Source of the DNA: Leucobacter sp. OH1287 | GTDB lineage: Bacteria; Actinomycetota; Actinomycetes; Actinomycetales; Microbacteriaceae | Assembly (NCBI RefSeq): GCF_003859945.1 | Contig: NZ_RQYM01000006.1 | Span: forward strand, 53,818-117,817 | Reading direction: 5' to 3' | DNA length: 64,000 nucleotides | In this document: positions 8,713 to 18,028 of the stretch, one piece after another | Numbering within the stretch: the stretch's first letter is position 1 | Layout: every line of letters starts with the position of its first letter | Position numbers and translations under genes: made by a program | Notes under the pieces: generated by a model | Told to the model about the DNA's origin: nothing | What the model saw: the letters and a program-made list of their open reading frames with translations, nothing else | The model's database searches: none

Positions 8713-11528
8713 TTCTTCACTGTTCGGCGTCCCCCAATCAACAGCAGGGTTACCGCCGTCACCCCGAGCAGTGAGCTCAGTACAATCAGCGACAGTGAGC
8801 CGGCGGATCCGGTTGTTGCGAGTTTCGCCACCGGGCTTACAATCGTGGTTTCGTTCTTAATTCCGCACTTGCCGCGGTGCAGCTGTTTCGCTTCGCCGTC
8901 ACCCTCGCTAATCCAGAGTGTTTCGACCCAGAACACTGGCCCGACGTGCTCATCACCAACCCCAAAGTAGTCACTGTAGTAGTCCCCCGGTTTGGTCACC
9001 CGCACCGGTCGTTTTTGTTCAAACACCCGGGTTTCTGGGGTGCAGTAGCTGTCGCTCGGCACAATCTCTTCTCTGCCGTCCACTGTCTGATATTTCAGTT
9101 CGCTACTAGGCGGCGCATACGCCTCAAAGGTTAGCTCGTATTTCACACTCGGATCGTCAGACAGTTTACCGCTGACGCTCGCAACGTCAAGGATCTGATC
9201 GCCCACAAACGCGGTTGGCGCCGCCTGCGTTTGCACCGTTGGCGGGGTTATCACCGTTGTTTCGTTGGGGAGACCACACTCACCCCTGTGCACCGCCACA
9301 AACTCACCGCTGACCGGGTCTTTCACCTCCAGGGTTTCAACCCAGAAGACGGTTCCGTAGCTGTTTGCGGTGACCTCCGGTGAACGGTAGTCGCCGGATT
9401 CTGTCACCTCCACGGGGGTGGTGACTGCGACGGGCTGCGCCTCACACAGCGCTGCCGGATCCACAAGCTCACGCTGCTGCCACATCACCGGCTCACCCGC
9501 CTCGCCGCTGACCTGCGCCCAAGCAGCATCGTATTTTGGGGTGCCAGCTGCTGGCTGCAGATAGGCGGTGAAGGTGAGGCGTCGCTGTTGCGGTGGCAGC
9601 GGTCCTGTCACCGTTGCTATATCGTGAATCACATCGCGGTAGGTTGCGGCTGCTTGCGCCTTGGTGACAACCGCGGGGCGGTTAACCTTCGCGGTTTCGC
9701 TCGGCACCGCGAAATCGTCACAGCCCTCTTGGATTCTGCCGCGCACCTCCTCCGGTTGATCGCCCGCGTGTAGGCACCAGACCATTGTGACGTAGCCGGT
9801 TGTGTTAAGCGGGATCAGCACCGGTACGCTAATCGCCGGTTCGTCGGGGCCGTTGACGGTGACCGTCACGGTTTCGCCCAACTGTTTCGCTGCCGTTGGC
9901 ACGGTGGCTGAACGGGTTGGCGCGGCACCGTCAGTGGTTGTGATCTGGTAGAGGGTGCCGCGCAGCACCGCCGGGATCCGCTGCCCGTCTGAGCCCTGCA
10001 ACCAGCCGCCGCTGCCCGCTGCAACGGTTGCCGAAACGGTGTCGGTGAGGGTTTCCCCAATGGTTATCTCGGTGTTTGACAGTTTTGTGTTGATCGTCAG
10101 GCGGCTCGGCGTTATCTGGGTTTCTCTGACCGTGCCGAAACCGTCACTGTAGCTGTAGTCTGCCGGCAGTGAGTCAAGGCCCTTAGCTTGGTCGGATTTT
10201 TTGATCTGCCAAACCCAGCTGTAGTAGCCGGCCTCGCGGGAGGTTTCGGTTGTTGTTACCTGATAGCTGCCGGGGCCTTTAGCCGGGTCGGTTACAACCG
10301 TTGCGGTTGCGGCAACTGGCGCACCCGCGGGCGGTTGAGCTGCCGGGTTTAGTGCGGGATCGCTGAGGAAGGGCCCGTAGAGGGTGCCAACCGCGGTGAT
10401 CGGTGCGTAAACCCGCTCACCCTGCTCGCTCTGATACCACCGCCAGGGGTTTGAGCCGGCGGCGACGCTGAAACTGACGGTATCGCTGAAGGGTCCGCCC
10501 GTTTCAACAAACTCGCTCGGCACGGTGGTTGATAGCACCGGTGACCACAGCGTGTCCATGTCGATGAAGCTCGCCTTGAGTTTACCGTCAACCACAACCG
10601 TGTCGGTGTGGCGTCTCAGGTGAGGGCCAGCGATCCGCTGTGAGTTGCCGATTTTTGAGGTCATAACGCTGCTCGCGGTGACGCTGACGCGGGTCTGTTT
10701 TTTGCCGCTGAAGCTCACCCGGTAGTGCCGTTGAAAACCGTTTGCCTGCGGTGGCACACCACTAAAGCGCAGAACCGTCGCGGACTTGGTTCCTCCCTCA
10801 AAATGCACGATCTGCTGCTGTTTACCCGCGAACTCTAAAAGCCCGTTGGTTATCTGCAGCTCTACTGTGCCGGCTGGCACCTGAACGGTTCCCGTGTAGC
10901 CGTCGGTGACGGTGATTTTCAGCTCCTCATCGGCTGCGGCCTTGGCCAGCTGGTCCGCCTCGCTCTGCAACTGTGCGGCTGCCTGCGCGAGGATTGTCTG
11001 CATTTGCGCGGTCACACCGGGTGAGACAGTCTCGGCCGCGCTGATTTTGTAGGCGAGCATGTCCCGGTAGGACTTGGATGAGCCGGGTTCCCTGAGCTTC
11101 CACAGCGCCAGCTGCACAGCCGCCGCCTGCTGGTTGTCGCCCGTCTGCCCGCGCTGTTTCACTATCCAGTTCAGCTGTTTTAGTGTGTCGCCGCGCAGCT
11201 CTGGCGCGGTAATCGGCGGGTTAAAGCTCTGCCCCGTGTGCACGGTGAACCTGAGCGGCTGGTTAACCGCCTCTAGCATCGGCATCTCCTGCAGCGGTGT
11301 TGCGCTCGCCCGCTCGTCGATGACGATCGGCATTTCAACACAGTAGACGAGGGTGCCGCTTGTGTGCTGGTATGATCCGATGCTCTCTTCCGGGTTGATG
11401 TGGATCCCGGGCCCGAAGCTGTATGCTTGTGCCCGCTCACCCTGCCCGCCGGGTAGCCCGACCAGTACGGCCGCGCAGATAAACCCGGCAAGCAGCGAGG
11501 CAAGCAGCACGCGAATTTTATTTTGCAT
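8691..11528 (-). CDS. Thioester-domain surface protein with LAxTG anchor
   Basis: 945 residues. An N-terminal signal (about 1-35) is followed by a thioester-type domain: LVYC with Cys63 and AAAVQLALW with Gln139 match the Cys-Gln pair of thioester-forming adhesins, which bind host or surface amines covalently. The middle holds Ig-like beta domains. Near the C-terminus are two homologous units of about 130 residues, each ending in FWVETL then HRGxCGxxNETT. The tail is LATTG (about 903), a hydrophobic helix and RERR: a sortase signal of LAxTG rather than LPxTG type. It is probably exposed on the wall. Stop overlaps the third small hairpin. Confidence 0.85.
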   Translation of the reverse strand: MQNKIRVLLASLLAGFICAAVLVGLPGGQGERAQAYSFGPGIHINPEESIGSYQHTSGTLVYCVEMPIVIDERASATPLQEMPMLEAVNQPLRFTVHTGQSFNPPITAPELRGDTLKQLNWIVKQRGQTGDNQQAAAVQLALWKLREPGSSKSYRDMLAYKISAAETVSPGVTAQMQTILAQAAAQLQSEADQLAKAAADEELKITVTDGYTGTVQVPAGTVELQITNGLLEFAGKQQQIVHFEGGTKSATVLRFSGVPPQANGFQRHYRVSFSGKKQTRVSVTASSVMTSKIGNSQRIAGPHLRRHTDTVVVDGKLKASFIDMDTLWSPVLSTTVPSEFVETGGPFSDTVSFSVAAGSNPWRWYQSEQGERVYAPITAVGTLYGPFLSDPALNPAAQPPAGAPVAATATVVTDPAKGPGSYQVTTTETSREAGYYSWVWQIKKSDQAKGLDSLPADYSYSDGFGTVRETQITPSRLTINTKLSNTEITIGETLTDTVSATVAAGSGGWLQGSDGQRIPAVLRGTLYQITTTDGAAPTRSATVPTAAKQLGETVTVTVNGPDEPAISVPVLIPLNTTGYVTMVWCLHAGDQPEEVRGRIQEGCDDFAVPSETAKVNRPAVVTKAQAAATYRDVIHDIATVTGPLPPQQRRLTFTAYLQPAAGTPKYDAAWAQVSGEAGEPVMWQQRELVDPAALCEAQPVAVTTPVEVTESGDYRSPEVTANSYGTVFWVETLEVKDPVSGEFVAVHRGECGLPNETTVITPPTVQTQAAPTAFVGDQILDVASVSGKLSDDPSVKYELTFEAYAPPSSELKYQTVDGREEIVPSDSYCTPETRVFEQKRPVRVTKPGDYYSDYFGVGDEHVGPVFWVETLWISEGDGEAKQLHRGKCGIKNETTIVSPVAKLATTGSAGSLSLIVLSSLLGVTAVTLLLIGGRRTVKNAARERR

Positions 11529-11628
11529 GTGTAACTCCTTTTTTGTTTAGAGTTACAAACTATTCGCTTACAGATAGGCCCTCAACGACTGTTAACAATT
11601 CCCGTGAGCGAGCTAAAAAACACCCCGG

Positions 11629-11637
11629 TTATCCACA
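11629..11637 (+). promoter_or_regulatory. DnaA-box match
   Basis: TTATCCACA, a perfect 9-base DnaA box, in the gap between the surface protein and the GT2 gene. It is single, so it is not an origin by itself. Confidence 0.4.
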
Positions 11638-11668
11638 GGCCAAAAACCCAGAAACCCACCGTGATCGG

Positions 11669-12652
11669 TTATTTTTTTGCCGCTGATGATTTGTCGCCGG
11701 GCAGTCCGCCGCTGATAAAACGCTCAAACAGAACCCGCTTAATCCCGGCCGGTAGAAGGCGGTAACCGCACTTCATAACAACGTTTCTAAGGTACTGCGG
11801 CAGCGTCACAAACCCGATCCGCAGCATCCGATACTGCAGCCTCGCCTCGGTTATCGCCTCCCGCCAGCCACCGCGCCTGCCGTATGCGCCGGCGGTGTTG
11901 TAGCCAACGAGCGGCTCAGCAACATTAGCAACCCGCGCCCCGCTGCTGATCACGCGGATCCCCAGCCAGTAGTCCTCCATCTTTCCGATGTCCTGGTAGC
12001 CACCAACCGCGAGCACGCGGCTGCGGCGATAGACCATGGTGGGGTGGTTGAACGGGTTGTGGGTGCGAGCGTGGTCGCGGATCCGCTCACCCCCGATAGG
12101 TGGCAGGCGCAGGCGCGCGCCCTCCGGCACCGCCCGCAGTTCTGTCAGCGACAGCGGCCGTGCGGTGTCGCTAAACTCGAACATTGCCGAACCAACCAGG
12201 TCATAGCCCTCGGCAACCAGCGGCAGCTGTTTTGCGAACCGCTCCGGCAGTGAGACATCGTCGGCGTCGATTCTGGCGACGATGTCGTGCGCGCACTCCC
12301 TGAGTCCCGCGTTTAAGGCCGCGGTCAGGCCACGATTCTCGGGCAGCAGCACAAGCTTCACCGGGATTTTCGCGCCGTGGGCGGCGGTGGATCCGGCCTC
12401 ACCGGGCTTAGCAGCAGCGGCCTCACCGGGCTTCGCACCCTCGCCGCCAGCGCCGACCGCGCCCGGAACCGGAATCCCGTCGAGGTAGCGTTTCAGCACC
12501 CGCTGCAGCTCCGCGGACACAGGGCCGTCCTGCACAACCACAACCTGCGCGGGCCGCTGGCTTTGCTCGACCGTTGAGCTGAGCAGCGCCCGCTCGAACG
12601 CGGCGGGTTTATCCCCCGCGTAGACCGGCAGTAGCAGACTAAACTCAGTCAT
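11669..12652 (-). CDS. Family 2 glycosyltransferase
   Basis: GT2 enzyme of about 327 residues starting at the ATG 12652 (MTEFSLLLPVYAGD); a longer GTG reading to 12724 is possible but adds no conserved sequence. ARIDADDVSLPERF contains the DxD metal site, and NHPTMVYRRS with MEDYWLGIRV follows the usual acceptor-site pattern. A low-complexity Gly/Ala/Lys/Glu insert (DNA 12375-12470, with GGATCC) sits in the N-terminal half. Last gene of the wall-polysaccharide cluster; likely adds a sugar to an extracellular glycopolymer. Confidence 0.85.
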   Translation of the reverse strand: MTEFSLLLPVYAGDKPAAFERALLSSTVEQSQRPAQVVVVQDGPVSAELQRVLKRYLDGIPVPGAVGAGGEGAKPGEAAAAKPGEAGSTAAHGAKIPVKLVLLPENRGLTAALNAGLRECAHDIVARIDADDVSLPERFAKQLPLVAEGYDLVGSAMFEFSDTARPLSLTELRAVPEGARLRLPPIGGERIRDHARTHNPFNHPTMVYRRSRVLAVGGYQDIGKMEDYWLGIRVISSGARVANVAEPLVGYNTAGAYGRRGGWREAITEARLQYRMLRIGFVTLPQYLRNVVMKCGYRLLPAGIKRVLFERFISGGLPGDKSSAAKK

Positions 12653-12739
12653 CTCAGCACCGCCTCCCGGGCCGCAATCAACAAAAGCTCCGTCTCCCGC
12701 GCCACGCACTGCACCGTGATCCACTCCATCACCGCACCA

Positions 12740-13729
12740 TCACGCTTCCGCGCCGCGCAGAATAACCCGCATAACATCGTCTGGAACCCCGGCGGTGAGC
12801 AGCACCTCGGCGTTGTCGCGTGGCCTCGTCAGCGCCGCATCCCGCACTCCCCGCACCAGGCAGCGCAGCAGCACCTCACGCTGTGAGGAGGCCTTTAGTG
12901 TCCGCGCCCAGCGCCTGAGGCTTGCCGCAAAGTAGGCGAGTTTCTCCCACAGGTAGAGGGCTTGCGAGAAGCGGAACAGCCACAGTTTGTTGCGCACCTC
13001 AAAATAGAAACGCTCGCCCGGGTCGCTGTCGCTGGAACCGCGCTTTGCGGTTTTGTGTGTCACCAGCGAGCCCGGCAGGAAGATCGCGCGCGCACCCTTT
13101 GCCAGCCGCGCCGTGTATTCAAAGTCGTCGTTCCACAGGAAATAGTCGGCGATCGGCAGACCCAGTTGACGCACCCGTGAGACTCGCAGGAACGCTGAAA
13201 CAAACGAGATTGAGCGGATCGCAACAACCCCCGCCGCGTCCGCCCGCTTAATCTCCGCCGCTGTCGCACCAAATTTCTGTTTCGGGGTGTTCATCGGGTG
13301 CTGGCTGCCGTCGATCCACTCAACGCGCGAACCCATTACCGCGACACTGTCGCGGCCGTGTTTGCAGAACTCCCGATACTCATTGAGAGCCGATTGCAGC
13401 GCGGTCGGATCCGGCACGGTGTCATCGTCCATAACCCAGATCCAGTCGCTGTTCTTGCCGTCGCTGTCGGGCAGCAGCGCCGCCGCAATCCCAACCGCGA
13501 AACCGCCAGCGCCGCCGGTGTTTTCTGTCAGCGGGATAAGCCTGCCCGCATCTCCCCACAGTTCCAGCCGATCCGCCGCAACCTCGTCACTGCCGTCTGT
13601 GCTCGCGTTATCAACCACGATCACCCGGTCGGGTCGGACCGTCTGGTCGCGCAGCGCGTCAAGCGCCTCAGCGAGCAACCCGGCTCGGTTGTAGGCGACA
13701 ATCACGGCGGTAACGTGCGGACCTGGCAT
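12740..13729 (-). CDS. Family 2 glycosyltransferase (GlfT-like)
   Basis: 329 residues. VIVAYNRAGLLAEALDAL and VVDNASTDGS form the nucleotide-binding half, IWVMDDDTVPDP contains the DDD metal motif, and FLWNDDFEYTARL holds a probable catalytic Asp/Glu. The order resembles galactofuranosyl- and rhamnosyltransferases of actinobacterial wall assembly. Starts at ATG 13729 with an AGGAGAG ribosome site, 26 bases after the LCP gene. Donor sugar unknown, although galE upstream suggests a galactose-type sugar. Confidence 0.87.
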   Translation of the reverse strand: MPGPHVTAVIVAYNRAGLLAEALDALRDQTVRPDRVIVVDNASTDGSDEVAADRLELWGDAGRLIPLTENTGGAGGFAVGIAAALLPDSDGKNSDWIWVMDDDTVPDPTALQSALNEYREFCKHGRDSVAVMGSRVEWIDGSQHPMNTPKQKFGATAAEIKRADAAGVVAIRSISFVSAFLRVSRVRQLGLPIADYFLWNDDFEYTARLAKGARAIFLPGSLVTHKTAKRGSSDSDPGERFYFEVRNKLWLFRFSQALYLWEKLAYFAASLRRWARTLKASSQREVLLRCLVRGVRDAALTRPRDNAEVLLTAGVPDDVMRVILRGAEA

Positions 13730-13755
13730 CAGACTCTCCTCGCTCTCTTAACAGA

Positions 13756-15126
13756 CTATTCTTTCGCGGAGGTTGCTTCGGCGAGCGACGCCTCAACCAG
13801 CTCCAGCACCCGGTCATAATCCGGATCCTCGGTCACCACCTCCGGTGGGCTCAGCTCCAGCCGCACCGGCTCGTACTCTTTCGCCTTGGCTGCGAGGTCG
13901 ATAAAGCGACCCACCATGCTCTGTGGAATATCTGTTTGGGCGAGGGCGGATCCGCTCGCCGCAATGTCTTGGAAGCGCGCGATCACATTGGACGGGGTCA
14001 TCTGCTGCAGAATAGCCGCCTGTAGTTCACGCTGGCGTTCCATCCGGCTGTAGTCGCCAGCCGCTGAACCGTAGCGTGACCGGGCATACCAGAGCGCGTG
14101 GTAGCCGTCGAGGTGTTGCTGGCCGGGCTCCAGCCAGCCCTCAACGCCGTTGCCGTCCGCGTCGCCACCGATTGGGATCTGCTCGGTGACGTTAATGTCA
14201 ACACCGCCGAGCGCGTTAATCAGCTCCTCGAAGCCCTCCATGTTGATCAGCACATAGAACTGCACCGTCAGTCCGGTAATGCCGCTGACCGCGTCTTTTG
14301 TTGCTTCAATACCGGGTGAGGAGCCCGCATCTAAGGCGTTTGGATAGAGCTCAGGCACGAAATACTCGCCCTCGCTGTAGAGGCCGTTGAGCCAGCAGCG
14401 GCCAACGTTACAGCCCTGTGTGACACCGAATCCGTGCGGGTGATCCTCAAACATTGGTGAGGTTTCGGGGAACGGCGCGTAAGCCATTTCGCGCGGCAGC
14501 CCGATAATCAGTGACTGCCCGGTTTTCGCGTCAACGCTCACGAGGGAGATCGAGTCTGGCCGCAAGCCCTCGCGATCCGCCCCGGAGTCTGCGCCGAGCA
14601 GCAGAATATTGTAACGGCCGTTAACCGGTTCGACGGCCGCGCGATCCACAAACAGGGTTGAGATCAGTTCACGGCCCGCGCCCATCTGGGTTCCCGCCCA
14701 GGCAGCGCCGAGCACCGGCACAATCGTCAAAATAATTGACAGCGCGGCAAGCGGTGCCCGCCAGTTCGCAGCAACCCTGCCGAGGCGGGTCAGCCGCAGC
14801 GTATCAAAACCTAGAATCAGCCAGATCAGCGCGTAAACAAACAGCGCAATCTGCATAACCAAAAGCACCCAGATGTTGGTGAGAATACTTAAGGTGGCCT
14901 CCGAGTTGACGAGCATCCCAACCAGCGCAGCAAGCCCGCCAAGCAGCAGCAGAATTGTCGCGGTTAGCCCGATTCTGCCGAGCTTCCGGTTTCCGGTGAG
15001 CACCTGTGCGCTGCCCGGCAGAATAAACCCGATGAGGATCAGCCATCTTCCCCGCTTCGACATGAAGTGCGGGGAGGCTGTGTCAGGGTGCCTGATCGGT
15101 TCAGATAGCTGCTGGTGCAGATTCAA
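13756..15126 (-). CDS. LytR-CpsA-Psr (LCP) family glycopolymer transferase
   Basis: 456 residues. Several hydrophobic helices in the first 150 residues (from GRWLILIGFILPGSAQVL) anchor the protein, and the rest is an extracellular LCP domain: NILLLGADSGADREGLRPDS, IIGLPREM, and LWYARSRYGSAAGDYSRMERQR with the conserved Arg residues. LCP enzymes move lipid-linked polymers onto peptidoglycan. Lies 11 bases after galE and upstream of two GT2 genes, as expected for a polymer-synthesis operon. Confidence 0.93.
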   Translation of the reverse strand: MNLHQQLSEPIRHPDTASPHFMSKRGRWLILIGFILPGSAQVLTGNRKLGRIGLTATILLLLGGLAALVGMLVNSEATLSILTNIWVLLVMQIALFVYALIWLILGFDTLRLTRLGRVAANWRAPLAALSIILTIVPVLGAAWAGTQMGAGRELISTLFVDRAAVEPVNGRYNILLLGADSGADREGLRPDSISLVSVDAKTGQSLIIGLPREMAYAPFPETSPMFEDHPHGFGVTQGCNVGRCWLNGLYSEGEYFVPELYPNALDAGSSPGIEATKDAVSGITGLTVQFYVLINMEGFEELINALGGVDINVTEQIPIGGDADGNGVEGWLEPGQQHLDGYHALWYARSRYGSAAGDYSRMERQRELQAAILQQMTPSNVIARFQDIAASGSALAQTDIPQSMVGRFIDLAAKAKEYEPVRLELSPPEVVTEDPDYDRVLELVEASLAEATSAKE

Positions 15127-15137
15127 GTGATGCCTTC

Positions 15138-16160
15138 CTACTCGCCCTGTTCCGCGTACCCGTTAGGGTTTGCTGACTGCCAGTTCCAGGAGTCTCGGCA
15201 GGCATCAGCCAGGGTTAGCTCGGTGCGCCAGCCCAGCTCGGTGTTTGCTTTGTGCGGATCCGCTACCATCTCGGCAACATCCCCGGCACGCGCCGGCACA
15301 ATCCTGTAGTCAATTTTACGCCCACTGGCGGCCTCGAACGCCGCAACCACCTCCAGCACGCTCGATCCGGTGCCGGAGCCGAGATTGTAGGCGGCAACAC
15401 CCGGTTTGCTGTTTTCGAGCGCCGCAACGTGGCCGGCAGCGAGATCCATCACGTGAATATAGTCGCGCACACCGGTTCCGTCAACGGTCGGATAGCTGTC
15501 ACCGAACACGCTCAACTGCTCACGCTTACCCACCGCAACCTGCGCAACAAACGGCATCAGATTGTTTGGGATCCCGCTCGGATCCTCCCCGATCAGCCCG
15601 CTCGGGTGCGCCCCAACCGGATTAAAGTAGCGCAGCAGCACCGCCGCAAGCTCGGGGTGAATCTTTTGTGCGTCGCGGATAATCTGCTCGATCATTGCCT
15701 TCGTCCAACCGTAAGGGTTTGTGACGCCCACACCAACCCGGTGGCTCTCGTCAATCGGCAGCTTCTCCGGGTTACCGTAGACGGTTGCCGAGCTGGAGAA
15801 CACCAGCCGGTTAATCCCCCGCTCCCGCATCTGATCGAGCACGTTAATCGTTGAGTCAATGTTGACGCGGTAATACCTGGTTGGTTCAGCAACCGACTCA
15901 CCAACCGCTTTTAGGCCAGCGAAGTGGATCACGGCATCGGCGTCAAGCCCCGAGAACGCCGCGCGAGCTGCCTCGCGGTCTGCGAGATCCGCCTCAATAA
16001 CCCGCACCTCTCGGCCAATAATTTCGGCGGTGCGCTGCAGCGCGACCGGCGACGAGTTAGAAAAATCGTCGATAACGGTTATTTCGTGCCCGCGCTCAGC
16101 GAGCACAACAGCCGTGTGGGTTCCAATGTAGCCGGCGCCGCCGGTGAGAATAACGTGCAT
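15138..16160 (-). CDS. galE: UDP-glucose 4-epimerase
   Basis: About 340 residues, extended SDR family. The Rossmann motif GGAGYIG is at the N-terminus, SSSATVYGNP holds the catalytic Ser, and NPYGWTKAMIE holds Tyr-x-x-x-Lys. It interconverts UDP-Glc and UDP-Gal, supplying the wall cluster it heads. The ATG at 16160 (MHVILTGGAGYIG) is chosen over an upstream in-frame start because it matches the family N-terminus and a TAGACT box lies 8 bases before it. Confidence 0.95.
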   Translation of the reverse strand: MHVILTGGAGYIGTHTAVVLAERGHEITVIDDFSNSSPVALQRTAEIIGREVRVIEADLADREAARAAFSGLDADAVIHFAGLKAVGESVAEPTRYYRVNIDSTINVLDQMRERGINRLVFSSSATVYGNPEKLPIDESHRVGVGVTNPYGWTKAMIEQIIRDAQKIHPELAAVLLRYFNPVGAHPSGLIGEDPSGIPNNLMPFVAQVAVGKREQLSVFGDSYPTVDGTGVRDYIHVMDLAAGHVAALENSKPGVAAYNLGSGTGSSVLEVVAAFEAASGRKIDYRIVPARAGDVAEMVADPHKANTELGWRTELTLADACRDSWNWQSANPNGYAEQGE

Positions 16161-16283
16161 AACATTTAAGTCTATTTTGTGTGCCTTGAAGCACGCTCTT
16201 AACCCGCTGATCACCGCAGAAACTTAGTGCCCCGACCGGTGCCGAAGCGCTATACTCGTTAGCAAAACTTAAAAGGAGATAGT

Positions 16284-16583
16284 TTGCTCAAGCACATTGT
16301 GACCTGGAAGATGAACGGCGAAACCGCTGCGGATCGCGCCCAGCAGGCGGGCGAGGTTGCTGCGGCTCTGCGCGGCATGGAGGGGAAAATCCCGCAGCTT
16401 AAACACCTGGAGGTGCACGTCAACGAGCTTGACGGCTACGACAACTGGGATGTTGCGCTGATCACCGAGTTTGCTGACGCGGACGCGCTCGCCGAGTATG
16501 TTGTGCACCCGGCTCACCAGGAGGTTGTTTCGATTGTGAAGGCGCGCTCTGCCGGTCGCGCGGGCGTTGACGCAACCGTCTAG
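16284..16583 (+). CDS. Dabb domain stress-responsive protein
   Basis: 99 residues, a single dimeric alpha/beta barrel domain: LKHIVTWKM at the start, EVHVNELDGYDNWDVALITEF in the middle, and AEYVVHPAHQEVV near the end. The start is TTG with a strong AAAAGGAGA site 7 bases before it. Members of this family include stress proteins and polyketide cyclase-like enzymes; the function here is unknown. Confidence 0.88.
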   Translation: MLKHIVTWKMNGETAADRAQQAGEVAAALRGMEGKIPQLKHLEVHVNELDGYDNWDVALITEFADADALAEYVVHPAHQEVVSIVKARSAGRAGVDATV

Positions 16584-16689
16584 CCGCCCGGCGCGGCTGC
16601 ACTGCCCAGCGGCCCGGCTGCGCCGTCTGGCGACACCCGCTCGCCACACTATTTAACCGCCCTCGCTAACCCCGTTTTCTAGGTTCACC

Positions 16690-17295
16690 TTGCCAATCGA
16701 CACCCTGCTCTCGCTGGCGTTTTACGCCTTCGTCACGTCGGTCACGCCCGGGCCGAACAACCTGATGCTGCTCGCGTCCGGGGTTAACTTCGGGCTGAAA
16801 AGAACCCTGCCCCACATTGCTGGGATCAGCGTCGGTTTTTTCGTGCTGGTGTTCGCGGTCGGTTTCGGTTTCGCTGAGCTGTTCCGCGCCTTCCCACCTC
16901 TCTACACGGTTGTTCGCATTGTTGGGGCGCTGTATCTAATCTGGCTTGCCTGGCGGATCGCGACAGCCCCCGCCCCGTCCGCTGGCGAGTCTCGGGGTAA
17001 ACCCCTCGGCTTCCTCGGCGCTGCCCTGTTCCAGTGGGTTAACCCGAAAGGGTGGGTTATGGCAGTCGGCGCCTCCGCCAACTACCTGCCCGCGCAGGCG
17101 GACATCACGCTGCTTCTAATCGTCGCGCTAACCTACACGGTGGTTAACGCACCGAGCGTTGGTGTCTGGGCCGGGTTTGGGGCCGCTGTTCAGGGCTGGC
17201 TGCGTAACCCCCGCAACCTGCGCATCTTTAACATCACAATGGCGATTCTGCTGCTCGTATCTCTCTACCCGATGCTGACGGCGGAGCTCAAATAG
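16690..17295 (+). CDS. LysE/RhtB family amino-acid exporter
   Basis: 201 residues and six predicted membrane helices. The family signature SVTPGPNNLMLLASGVNFG follows the first helix, and QWVNPKGWVMAVGA is the conserved mid-protein block. Exports amino acids or related metabolites across the membrane; the substrate is not predictable. TTG start inferred from family alignment; the ribosome site is weak. Confidence 0.9.
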   Translation: MPIDTLLSLAFYAFVTSVTPGPNNLMLLASGVNFGLKRTLPHIAGISVGFFVLVFAVGFGFAELFRAFPPLYTVVRIVGALYLIWLAWRIATAPAPSAGESRGKPLGFLGAALFQWVNPKGWVMAVGASANYLPAQADITLLLIVALTYTVVNAPSVGVWAGFGAAVQGWLRNPRNLRIFNITMAILLLVSLYPMLTAELK

Positions 17296-17608
17296 CTGCG
17301 GCGGCGGCTCGCTCGCGGCGGGGTGTGCGGATCCACCAAGACCCCCTGGAATGGGGCGGATTTACGGCGGATTTGCCCGCTTAGCACCCCGAAACCCGCT
17401 GATTTGCTGGAAATTCGTGCAAAAATCCGCAAAAAACGTCCAAAAATCAGCCATTACTGCGGTTTTTGCTATAGATTAACTAGCGATCACAATAATGATC
17501 GACCCGTAAATGTCCCAAGATGTTTACCCCGGAAGCGTAACCTGCGTTTCTCGGGAGCGTGGGTCAAGAAGTCGATTCCGAGTATGCTCGGTACCGAAAG
17601 GACAAAAC
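17296..17608. promoter_or_regulatory. Long upstream region of the HU gene
   Basis: No credible gene; short plus-strand frames here lack conserved features. The second half is AT-rich: TATAGATT (about 17470) looks like a -10 element and is followed by the inverted repeat CGATCA-N6-TGATCG, a possible operator or leader hairpin. A GAAAGGA ribosome site precedes the HU ATG. The long untranslated leader is consistent with a highly expressed gene. Confidence 0.5.
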
Positions 17609-17887
17609 ATGTCACTCAACAAGACTGAACTCGTAGCAAAGATCGCAGCTGAGACCGGCCAGAGCCAGTCAACTGTAAGCTCAGTTCTCGACGGTCTGTT
17701 CAAGGCTGTCTCTGAGACTGTTGCAGACGGCGGCAAGGTTTCAATCCCAGGCTGGATCGCTTTCGAAACAGTTGACACCGCTGCTCGCACCGGCCGCAAC
17801 CCACAGACCGGCGAGACCATTCAGATTCCTGCTGGCAAGCGCGTAAAGGTTTCTGTTGGCAGCAAGCTTAAGGCTGCTGTTAAGTAA
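17609..17887 (+). CDS. hup: HU family DNA-binding protein
   Basis: 92 residues. The HU fold is complete: MSLNKTELVAKIAAETG, the GGKVSIPGWIAFE turn, and the DNA-wrapping arm TARTGRNPQTGETIQIPAGK. It bends and compacts DNA. Codon choice is visibly more uniform than in its neighbours, as expected for an abundant protein. Start at ATG 17609 after AAAGGA; an upstream in-frame start has no family support. A terminator follows. Confidence 0.96.
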   Translation: MSLNKTELVAKIAAETGQSQSTVSSVLDGLFKAVSETVADGGKVSIPGWIAFETVDTAARTGRNPQTGETIQIPAGKRVKVSVGSKLKAAVK

Positions 17888-17907
17888 TTTAACAACGCTA
17901 AAACACT

Positions 17908-17946
17908 GGCCTCGGGGTGAAAGATCACTCTCGGGGCCTTTGTTTT
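17908..17946 (+). terminator. HU gene terminator
   Basis: An imperfect GC-rich hairpin (17908-17920 with 17925-17938) is followed by TTTGTTTT. Confidence 0.8.
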
Positions 17947-18028
17947 GCTCGTACTCGGGTATGACATTTGCTCCGACAGGGTGTTTAGGCTCCCCTAACG
18001 CCCGAAAACAGAATACGCTTGTATTGTT

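Noticed and set aside
17323..17628. Short frame in the HU upstream region
   Set aside because: No ribosome site, low-quality composition, and overlaps the HU gene in another frame.
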